Assembly: GCA_026003015.1 (NCBI GenBank)
Contig: BPGL01000003.1
Span: 1-64,000, forward strand
Source of the DNA: Actinomycetota bacterium
GTDB lineage: Bacteria; Actinomycetota; UBA4738; HRBIN12
Length of the DNA stretch: 64,000 nt
Reading direction: 5' to 3'
This document shows positions 27,361-33,675 of this stretch, piece by piece. The position numbers and the translations under genes are program-made. How positions within the stretch are numbered: position 1 is the first letter of the stretch; the number at the start of each line of letters is the position of its first letter. Under the pieces are notes generated by a model, which made no database searches, was not told the origin of the DNA, and saw nothing but the letters and a program-made list of their open reading frames with translations.

Positions 27361-27465
27361 TCACTTCGGCTTCCACCGGGCGCCGGCTGCGAACAGCAGG
27401 GTCGCGAACGCCGCTCCCGTGTAGAGCAGGGAACGCCAGTTCACGGCCCGGAACCTGGCTCGCAT
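27361..27465 (-). CDS. 34-residue hydrophobic peptide ending GARWKPK (cassette 2, long peptide)
   Basis: ATG 27465 to TGA 27361. The peptide has a basic start (MRARFRAVNWR), a hydrophobic helix (LLYTGAAFATLLFAAG) and the ending ARWKPK. It is identical at 29 of 34 positions to the long peptide of cassette 1, and the last 47 coding bases are the same. Its ribosome site AAGGAGGTGATC is a 12-base perfect complement to the usual 16S 3' end, three bases before ATG. That implies very strong translation. Function unknown: signal peptide, type I toxin-like peptide or membrane regulator are all possible. Confidence 0.75.
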   Translation of the reverse strand: MRARFRAVNWRSLLYTGAAFATLLFAAGARWKPK

Positions 27466-27519
27466 ACCGATCACCTCCTTCTTCGCGTGCGTCGTCGCGA
27501 GCACGATGCGACATCGCCC

Positions 27520-27533
27520 GATGCGTACGCATC
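27520..27533. promoter_or_regulatory. 14-bp perfect palindrome upstream of cassette 2
   Basis: GATGCGTACGCATC is fully self-complementary and lies 55 bases upstream of ATG 27465. CGATGCG recurs beside it (27504-27510 and 27519-27525). It could bind a dimeric regulator. No equivalent was found upstream of cassette 1. Confidence 0.35.
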
Positions 27534-27645
27534 CGTCGGGGGTCGCTGATGCGCAGGTCCGCCGGCCGATGTCCGACCGACGCCCCGGGGGGGCCGCCGG
27601 GGGCCGGAGGACCTACGCCGTTGGAGGGGGCTGCGAACACGACGA

Positions 27646-27669
27646 CGCCCCCGGCCGTGGCCGGGGGCG
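27646..27669 (-). terminator. Strong GC hairpin closing the first micropeptide cassette
   Basis: CGCCCCCGGCC (27646-27656) and GGCCGGGGGCG (27659-27669) form an 11-bp perfect stem around a two-base centre, 30 bases after the stop of the 25-residue gene. It lacks a U-run on the minus strand. Confidence 0.6.
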
Positions 27670-27698
27670 AGCCGTGTGGCTTGCGCTCGGGGGCGCCG

Positions 27699-27776
27699 TC
27701 AGTTGGGCTTCCAACCCGCGCCGACCGCCATGGCGAAGGCGGCCAGGCTCGCGAGCGCGTAGAGGATCTTTCGCAT
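27699..27776 (-). CDS. 25-residue hydrophobic peptide ending GAGWKPN (cassette 1, short peptide)
   Basis: ATG 27776 to TGA 27699. AAGGAGG lies six bases upstream of this ATG, which favours it over ATG 27782. The peptide starts MRKILYALASLAAF and ends AMAVGAGWKPN, with a single hydrophobic helix between basic ends. It pairs with the 34-residue gene 32 bases upstream and duplicates the cassette 2 peptide. Family not recognised. Confidence 0.72.
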   Translation of the reverse strand: MRKILYALASLAAFAMAVGAGWKPN

Positions 27777-27808
27777 CACCATCCTCCTTACCGCGGGTTC
27801 TCGCCCGG

Positions 27809-27913
27809 CTACTTCGGCTTCCACCGGGCGCCGGCTGCGAACAGCAGGGTCGCGAACGTGGCGCCCGTGTAGAGCAGGTATCGCCAGTTCACGACGCGGA
27901 GCTTGGCTCGCAT
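27809..27913 (-). CDS. 34-residue hydrophobic peptide ending GARWKPK (cassette 1, long peptide)
   Basis: ATG 27913 to TAG 27809. It differs from the cassette 2 copy at five positions (K4, L5, V7, Y12, T19). The ribosome site AGGAGGTGATC is an 11-base perfect anti-SD complement two bases before ATG. The 165 bases upstream to the pth stop contain no TA dinucleotide and therefore no TANNNT -10. The cassette may be read through from pth or use another sigma factor. It is the first gene of the cassette 1, cassette 2, DUF5317, GGDEF-EAL series. Confidence 0.75.
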   Translation of the reverse strand: MRAKLRVVNWRYLLYTGATFATLLFAAGARWKPK

Positions 27914-28078
27914 CCGATCACCTCCTCTCGGTCCCCTCCACCATCGGCGCGACGGGGGGGTCGGCGCATCGGGCGAGGGTCGCGAACCCCGAGCGACCGA
28001 TGGGGAGGTCGAAGGGCCGGGGGTCGCCTCGAGCCCGACCCAGGCCGATCGGCCGATGCGCGACGGGCGCGCGGCGGC

Positions 28079-28657
28079 TCAGCGGGGGCCGCGGCGGTTG
28101 AAGCGCGCCTGCGTCGTCTCGAGCCCGTTCAGCACGAGCGAGCGCACGGCCTCGGCCCCCCGGTCGACGAGCAGGGCGACGTCGGCGGCGAGCTGCGCGG
28201 GGATCGGCTCGAGCACGTAGCGAGCGGGGTCCTGGCGGCCCGGCGGCCGGCCGACGCCCAGACGCACGCGGAGGAACCCGGGCGTGCGAAGGGCGGCCTG
28301 GAGCGACCGCAGGCCGTTGTGCCCTGCCGTTCCGCCGTCGAACCGCACGCGCAGCTCCCCCGCAGGCAGATCGATCTCGTCGTGCACCGCGATCACGTGA
28401 TCGGGCGCGATCCCGTGCTTGCGCGCGACCGAGGCGTAGGACGGGCCGGACTCGTTCATGTACAGCGTCGATCGCACGAGCCACACGCGCTGGCCGTCGA
28501 CGCGGATCTCGACCGCTTCGGCGGGAAGGAAGCGGACCTTGCGAAGACGAGCCTCCGCCGCGCGGGCGAGCTCGTCGACCACGAGCCGGCCGAGGTTGTG
28601 CCGGGTTCGCGCGTACCGGTCGCCGGGGTTGCCCAGGCCCGCGACGAGCCAGGCCAT
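28079..28657 (-). CDS. pth: Peptidyl-tRNA hydrolase
   Basis: A 192-residue enzyme that frees tRNA from prematurely released peptidyl-tRNA. The catalytic His is in TRHNLGRLVVDEL, with VAGLGNPGDRY at the N-terminus, the substrate Asn in YMNESGPS, the catalytic Asp in VHDEIDLP and the Asn in GTAGHNGLRS. Length is standard. It follows the L25 gene by nine bases; the pth-L25-prs-glmU order matches Rv1014c-Rv1018c. Confidence 0.95.
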   Translation of the reverse strand: MAWLVAGLGNPGDRYARTRHNLGRLVVDELARAAEARLRKVRFLPAEAVEIRVDGQRVWLVRSTLYMNESGPSYASVARKHGIAPDHVIAVHDEIDLPAGELRVRFDGGTAGHNGLRSLQAALRTPGFLRVRLGVGRPPGRQDPARYVLEPIPAQLAADVALLVDRGAEAVRSLVLNGLETTQARFNRRGPR

Positions 28658-28666
28658 GGCCCGGCC

Positions 28667-29344
28667 TCAGGCGCCGCCGCCGCCCTCCGAGGGAGCCTCC
28701 TCGGCGGGCGCCACCTCGGCCGCGCTCGGCGCGGGCGCCTCGGCCGCCGGCGCCTCGGCCCCCGGCATGGTCAGGTCGACCTCCGTGCGCAGCGCCGCCG
28801 GGGTGATGATCGAGATGACGGGCGCCTCGGGGTCGGTGAGGATCGCCACCCCCTTCGGCGGCACGAGGTCCCCGACCCGCAGCATGTCGCCGATCTGCAG
28901 CGACGACAGGTCGGCGAGGATCTCCTCGGGGACGTCGGTCGGCAGGCACTCGACCTCGACCTCGCGCAGATGGTGCTCGATCACTCCACCGGCCTTCACG
29001 CCCGGCGACTCACCCGTCTCGTGGACCTCCACGGACAGGCGCACCCGCTCGTCGCGACGCACCGCCAGGAAGTCGACGTGCACGAACCGCGCGTGGATGT
29101 GATCGCGTTGGACCTCGCGAGGGATCGCCAGGTGCGACTCCCCGTCGACGACGAGGTCGACGAGCATCGTCGCGCCGTGCGAGGCGTGGAACAGGTGAAG
29201 CAGGTCGAGGCTCCCGACCGAGATGGGGATCGGCTCGACCCCGTGCCCGTAGAGGATCCCGGGCACGCGCCCGCGCGCGCGCAGCCTCCGCGCCGCGCCC
29301 TTGCCCGTGGCCTCACGGCGCTCGGCGACCAGCTTGGCTTCCAT
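28667..29344 (-). CDS. rplY: 50S ribosomal protein L25/Ctc family
   Basis: A 225-residue two-domain L25 (CTC type) that binds 5S rRNA. The N-terminal domain starts with KLVAERREATGKGAARRLRA and GRVPGILYGHG; the C-terminal beta domain has VHVDFLAVRRDERVRLSVEV. The last 35 residues are Ala/Glu/Pro-rich, usual for actinobacterial members. It lies directly upstream of pth. Confidence 0.93.
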   Translation of the reverse strand: MEAKLVAERREATGKGAARRLRARGRVPGILYGHGVEPIPISVGSLDLLHLFHASHGATMLVDLVVDGESHLAIPREVQRDHIHARFVHVDFLAVRRDERVRLSVEVHETGESPGVKAGGVIEHHLREVEVECLPTDVPEEILADLSSLQIGDMLRVGDLVPPKGVAILTDPEAPVISIITPAALRTEVDLTMPGAEAPAAEAPAPSAAEVAPAEEAPSEGGGGA

Positions 29345-29408
29345 CGACGATGAACCCCCGGTCGGGTCGGGAACCCGCAGATGGTAGCAAGGCCGCGGGG
29401 GGCGACGC

Positions 29409-30389
29409 CTAGACCTGGTTGTCCCCCCCGAAGATCTCGCTCACGCTGGAGTCCTCGAACACCGCCCGCAGCGCGCTCGCGATCAAGGGAGCGATCGACA
29501 GGACGCGCAGCTTCGAGAACTGGCGGTCCTCCGGGATCGGAACGGTGTTCGTGACGAGGACCTGCTCGATCGGGGCCTCCTCGAGGAGCTGGGCCGCCTT
29601 CCCGCTGAAGATCGCGTGTGTCGCGGCGGCGTAGATCGGGCCAGCCCCCTGCTGAGCGAGCGTGTGGGCCCCCTTGGACACCGTTCCCGCGGTGTCGATC
29701 ATGTCGTCGACGAGCACGCAGGGCCGGCCCTCCACCTCGCCGACGACGGCCATCTCGTCGATCTTGTGCGCCTGCCGGCGGGATCGGCGCTTGTAGAGGA
29801 AGGCGAGATCCGCGTGCAGGTACTCGCGGAGCTTCTCGGCGGTCTTGATCCGTCCCGCATCGGGGGCGACGACGACGAGCTCGTCGCCGGAGAGCCCCAT
29901 CTGCTCCTTCATGTATCCGCACAGCAGGGGCAGCGCCGTCAGGTGGTCGAAGGGGGCGTCGAAGAAGCCCTGGATCTGCCCGCTGTGCAGGTCGACCGAC
30001 ACGACCCGGTCGGCGCCGGCGGTCGACAGGAGATCGGCGACGAGCTTCGCGCTGATCGGCTCGCGCGACAGCGCCTTCTTGTCCTGTCGGGAGTAGCCGT
30101 AGTAGGGGATCACCGCCGTGATGCGCTTGGCCGACGCGCGCTTCATCGCGTCGATCATCACGAGCTGCTCCATGATCGCCTCGTTGACGGGCTCGTAGTG
30201 GGTCTGGACCACGAACACGTCGGCGCCGCGGACGCTCTCGTCGGCGCGGAAGTAGATCTCGCCGCTCGCGAACCTCCGGAGCTCGCCCTGGCTGATCGGG
30301 ATCCCGAGGTTGTCGGCGATCTCGTGGGCGAGCGTCGGATGGATGGTGCCCGAGTACACCATCATCCGCTTCTTCGTGATGATCTCCAC
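29409..30389 (-). CDS. prs: Ribose-phosphate pyrophosphokinase
   Basis: A 326-residue PRPP synthase that makes phosphoribosyl pyrophosphate from ribose-5-phosphate and ATP. RADESVRGADVFVVQTHYEP, the metal/ATP loop VDLHSGQIQGFFD, VAPDAGRIKTAEKL and the PRPP signature VLVDDMIDTAGTVSKGA are present. It follows glmU by nine bases, and UDP-GlcNAc and nucleotide synthesis genes are coupled here as in mycobacteria. Confidence 0.96.
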   Translation of the reverse strand: MEIITKKRMMVYSGTIHPTLAHEIADNLGIPISQGELRRFASGEIYFRADESVRGADVFVVQTHYEPVNEAIMEQLVMIDAMKRASAKRITAVIPYYGYSRQDKKALSREPISAKLVADLLSTAGADRVVSVDLHSGQIQGFFDAPFDHLTALPLLCGYMKEQMGLSGDELVVVAPDAGRIKTAEKLREYLHADLAFLYKRRSRRQAHKIDEMAVVGEVEGRPCVLVDDMIDTAGTVSKGAHTLAQQGAGPIYAAATHAIFSGKAAQLLEEAPIEQVLVTNTVPIPEDRQFSKLRVLSIAPLIASALRAVFEDSSVSEIFGGDNQV

Positions 30390-30398
30390 GGCCCCCCC

Positions 30399-31844
30399 TC
30401 AGCGACGGTCCTTCGAGCGGGCGGCGTCCTTGCGCGCCCGGTAGCCGCGCACGACCCGCTGCTCCGCCCGCTCGATCGCCAGCGCCCCCGCCGGCACGTC
30501 CTTCGTGATCACCGAGCCCGCCCCCGTCACCGCGCCGGACCCGATCCGCACCGGCGCGACCATGATGGTATCCGAGCCCGTGCGCACGTCGTCGCCGATC
30601 ACGGTCCGGTGCTTCTCGTAGCCGTCCCAGTTGGCCGTCACGTTCGCGGCCCCGATGTTCGTCCGCCGCCCGACCGTGGCGTCGCCGACGTAGGAGAGGT
30701 GCGGAACCTTGGACCCGGCCCCGATCGAGCTGTTCTTCACCTCGACGAAGCTCCCGACCACGACGTCGTCGGCCAACCGCGTGCCCGGACGCACGCGGGC
30801 GAACGGCCCGACCTGGACGCGTCGTCCGATCCGCGCGCCCTCGACCACGGCGAACTCGATCGCCGAGCCCTCCCCGACGACGGCGTCGCGGACGCGGGCG
30901 CCCGGGCCGATCCGGCAGCCCGGGCCGATCCGGGTCGATCCCTCGAGGAAGGTCATCGGGCCGATCACGCTGTCGCGTCCGATCCGAACGTCGACGTCGA
31001 TGTAGGTCGCGTCGGGGTCGACGATCGTCACGCCCGCCTTCAGGTGCCGATCGACGATCCGACGGCGCACGACGCGGGTGAGCGCGGCGAGCCCTCCTCG
31101 CGCGTTCAACCCCATCGCCCCGCCCGTGTCCACCGGGAGCGCCGAGACGCGCTCCCCCTTGTCGAGCAGGATCGGGACCACGTCGGTGAGGTAGTGCTCC
31201 CGCTGGCGGTTGTCGCGCCCGACGAGCGGGAGCGCGCGGTACAGGTCCTCCCGACGGAAGACCGCGACGAGCAGGGCCACCTCGCGGATCCGTCGCTCGG
31301 CCGCCGTCGCGTCCGCGTGCTCGACGATCCGCACGAGCCGCTCGCCCTCTCGCACGACCCGGCCGTAGGCGCCGGGACGGTCGAGGTCGGCGGTCGCGAT
31401 CGTCGCCGCCGCGCCGCTTCGCCGGTGCAGCCGCAGCAGCGCGCGCACGTCCGCATCGGTCACCGGGTCGTAGTCGCCGCCGACGACGAGGACGTCGTCG
31501 ACCCGGCCGACCGCTCGCTCGGCCGCGAGCACCGCGTGCCCGGTGCCCAGGAGCTCGGCCTGGACCACGAACCGAGGCGGCGGGACGACCCCCCACGAGC
31601 CGATCGCCTCGCGTACCCGATCGGCGCCATGGCCCACCACGACGACGAGCCGATCGGGCCGAGCGCCCCGGACCGCTCGCAGGGCGTGCCACAGGGCAGG
31701 CCGACCGCAGATCGGATGCAGGACCTTGGGGGTCGACGAGCGCAGACGCTCACCCTTCCCGGCCGCGAGGACCACCACCGCGAGGGTCCGCTCCTTCGTC
31801 CTCCGCTCCGCCACGCGCGCCACCCGGGTCCGAGGGAACCTCAT
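30399..31844 (-). CDS. glmU: Bifunctional GlmU (GlcN-1-P acetyltransferase / GlcNAc-1-P uridyltransferase) with atypical uridyltransferase site
   Basis: A protein of about 480 residues. The N-terminal pyrophosphorylase has VVLAAGKGERLRSSTPKVLH and FVVQAELLGTGHAVLAAE. The C-terminal left-handed beta-helix has the catalytic HLSYVGD, NWDG and VIGDDVRTGSDT segments. The uridyltransferase departs from family norms: the usual GDVPL is GDYDPV, the Tyr before it is Gly, and the conserved Asn-Thr/Ser-Gly segment reads EVALLVAVF, so the GlcNAc-contacting Asn is Ala. Acetyltransferase residues look complete. ATG 31844 is chosen; GTG codons about 25 and 37 bases further in are alternatives. Confidence 0.88.
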   Translation of the reverse strand: MRFPRTRVARVAERRTKERTLAVVVLAAGKGERLRSSTPKVLHPICGRPALWHALRAVRGARPDRLVVVVGHGADRVREAIGSWGVVPPPRFVVQAELLGTGHAVLAAERAVGRVDDVLVVGGDYDPVTDADVRALLRLHRRSGAAATIATADLDRPGAYGRVVREGERLVRIVEHADATAAERRIREVALLVAVFRREDLYRALPLVGRDNRQREHYLTDVVPILLDKGERVSALPVDTGGAMGLNARGGLAALTRVVRRRIVDRHLKAGVTIVDPDATYIDVDVRIGRDSVIGPMTFLEGSTRIGPGCRIGPGARVRDAVVGEGSAIEFAVVEGARIGRRVQVGPFARVRPGTRLADDVVVGSFVEVKNSSIGAGSKVPHLSYVGDATVGRRTNIGAANVTANWDGYEKHRTVIGDDVRTGSDTIMVAPVRIGSGAVTGAGSVITKDVPAGALAIERAEQRVVRGYRARKDAARSKDRR

Positions 31845-31875
31845 CGTCGCCGACGCGCGAGCGCCTGGCAACCGG

Positions 31876-31946
31876 TTCCGGGGGGAGGAGTCGAACCTCC
31901 ATCCCAGGCTCCAAAGGCCCGTGTCTTGCCGTTAGACGACCCCGGA
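31876..31946 (-). tRNA. tRNA-Gln(UUG)
   Basis: The minus strand forms a cloverleaf: acceptor TCCGGGG with CCCCGGA, anticodon loop CTTTGGA with anticodon UUG, and T-arm GGAGGTTCGACTCCTCC. It lies between ispE and glmU. Confidence 0.93.
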
Positions 31947-31968
31947 TCCGCCCGACATCGTACGGGGG

Positions 31969-32832
31969 TCACCGGGGGGGCGGCCCCCAGGTCGCGAGGG
32001 CGCCGTCGCCGATCGCGGTCGCGATCCGCTCGGCGTGGACCCGGTCACGGGCGAGGCCAACGGCGGTGGGCCCGCTGCCGGTCATCACGGCGCCGAGGCA
32101 CCCGGCCTCGAGGAGCCGCCGGAGCGCCTCGAGCACCGCCGGGTGCCGCCGCGCGACCGACGCCTGAAGGTCGTTGGCCAGGGCGCGCCCGAGCCGGTCG
32201 CGATCGCCCGTGCGCAGGGCCGCAAGCGCTGCCTCGACGCCGGGTCCGGTCGAGGCGCCGTCCTCGTCCCACCAGCGGTACGCGTCCCCGGCGCGGACGC
32301 CGAACCCCGCGGGGAGCACGACCCACGCCGTCGGACGGGCGGCGATCGGGCGGACGACCTCGCCGCGCCCGGCGGCGAGGACCGCCCCTCCGGCGAGCAG
32401 ACCAGGGACGTCGGCACCGAGGCCAGCGCCGAGACGCGCCAAGGCCGCGTCGTCCAGGCCCGCCTCCCACAGGTCGTTCAAGGCCCGCAGCGTCGCCGCG
32501 GCGTCCGCGCTCCCCCCACCGAGACCGGCCGCGACCGGGATCCGCTTGTCGAGCCGGATCGTCGCGCCGAGCCCCGGTCGTCCGAGCTCGTCGACGAGCA
32601 GCCGGGCCGCGGCCGAGACGAGCCCCTCGCCCCCGGCGGCGGCGAGCTCGTCGGCACGGGGTCCCGTCACCTCGACCTCGATCCGGTCGGCGGGCGACAC
32701 CAGGACGAGGTCGTGCAGCTCGAGCGGCAACAGGAGCGTCTCGATCTCGTGATCGCCGTCGGATCGGCGACCGAGGACGCGCAGGACGACGTTCAGCTTC
32801 GCGTGGGCCCGGCGAACGATCGGCCGCCTCAT
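31969..32832 (-). CDS. ispE: 4-diphosphocytidyl-2-C-methyl-D-erythritol kinase
   Basis: A 287-residue GHMP kinase of the MEP isoprenoid pathway. AHAKLNVVLRVLGRRSDGDH at the start, the ATP loop PVAAGLGGGSADAAATLRAL and the C-terminal MTGSGPTAVGLA are diagnostic. ATG 32832 overlaps the ksgA stop (ATGA). The ksgA-ispE pair is conserved (Rv1010-Rv1011). Confidence 0.95.
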   Translation of the reverse strand: MRRPIVRRAHAKLNVVLRVLGRRSDGDHEIETLLLPLELHDLVLVSPADRIEVEVTGPRADELAAAGGEGLVSAAARLLVDELGRPGLGATIRLDKRIPVAAGLGGGSADAAATLRALNDLWEAGLDDAALARLGAGLGADVPGLLAGGAVLAAGRGEVVRPIAARPTAWVVLPAGFGVRAGDAYRWWDEDGASTGPGVEAALAALRTGDRDRLGRALANDLQASVARRHPAVLEALRRLLEAGCLGAVMTGSGPTAVGLARDRVHAERIATAIGDGALATWGPPPR

Positions 32833-33650
32833 CGTCCGGAAGCCGCCGCGGACTCGAGCGCCGCGGCCAGCCGTGCGAACGCCTCCAGGTCGAGCTGCTC
32901 GGCCCGCGTGTCGGCGGCGACGCCCGCCTCGGCCAGGACCCGGTCGGGGTCGGCACCCAGACGGCGCAGGGCGCTCCTGAGCGTCTTTCGGCGCTGCGCG
33001 AAGCCGGCCTCGACGACCCGCCACAGCGGCTCGGCCTCGACGGCCACGGGCGGACGGTCCCGTCGGTCGAGCCGCACCACCGCCGACTCGACCGCCGGAC
33101 GCGGCCAGAAGACCGTCGCCGGCACGCGCCGCAGGAGCGCGGCGCGCGCGTGGTAGGCCACCCGCAGGCTCGGCGCGCCGTACGCGGGCTCGCCGGGGCC
33201 AGCCACCAACCGTTCGGCGACCTCGCGCTGGACCATCACGACGAGGCGCCTGATCGGCGCCACCCGCTCCAACACGCCGAGCACGATCGGCGTGGCGACG
33301 CCGTAGGGCAGGTTCGCGCACAGGGTCCACGGTCCGTCGACGAGCGACCCCGTCCAGGTCTGGAGCCGCGTCGCGTCGGTGGCGAGGACGCGCACCCCGG
33401 GGAGGTCGCCGACGGTCGTACGCAGCGCGGCGACGAGGCGCGGGTCCACCTCGATCGCGAGCACGCGCGCACCCGCCCGAGCCAACGCGACCGTGAGGGA
33501 GCCGAGCCCGGCCCCGATCTCCACGACGCGGTCCCCGGGTCCCACCTCCGCGTCGGCGACGATGGCGCGGGCCAGGTTGGGATCGATCAGGAAATGCTGC
33601 CCGAGCGACCGCCGGGGGCGCACCCCGTGCCGGCGCGCGAGCGCGCGGAT
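32829..33650 (-). CDS. ksgA: 16S rRNA (adenine1518-N6/adenine1519-N6)-dimethyltransferase
   Basis: A Rossmann methyltransferase that dimethylates the 3'-terminal helix of 16S rRNA. SLGQHFLIDPNLARAIV, the SAM loop EIGAGLGSLTVALA, VLAIEVDPRL and the catalytic CANLPYGVATPI are present. The start is unresolved: the only ATG/GTG codons ahead of the domain (33785, 33779) would overlap the upstream gene by about 110 bases, and the next GTG cuts into the domain (HGVRPRRSLG). The coordinate given is an approximate domain start at IRALARRHG. Confidence 0.92.
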   Translation of the reverse strand: MRALARRHGVRPRRSLGQHFLIDPNLARAIVADAEVGPGDRVVEIGAGLGSLTVALARAGARVLAIEVDPRLVAALRTTVGDLPGVRVLATDATRLQTWTGSLVDGPWTLCANLPYGVATPIVLGVLERVAPIRRLVVMVQREVAERLVAGPGEPAYGAPSLRVAYHARAALLRRVPATVFWPRPAVESAVVRLDRRDRPPVAVEAEPLWRVVEAGFAQRRKTLRSALRRLGADPDRVLAEAGVAADTRAEQLDLEAFARLAAALESAAASGR

Positions 33651-33675
33651 CGCCGCTGCGCCGAGGCCTACGTCC

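Larger units (their letters stand above)
27254..27913 (-). repeat. Tandem duplication of a two-peptide cassette
   Basis: Copy 1 is 27913-27699 and copy 2 is 27465-27254. Each copy is a 34-residue gene, a 26-32 base spacer, a 25-26 residue gene and a downstream GC hairpin. Coding sequences are clearly homologous while the sequences upstream of the two copies have diverged apart from the ribosome site. Confidence 0.85.

Noticed and set aside
27141-27914. Cyclic di-GMP riboswitch upstream of DUF5317/GGDEF-EAL
   Set aside because: No GEMM-like core was recognisable in this interval; the space is filled by the four peptide genes and GC hairpins.
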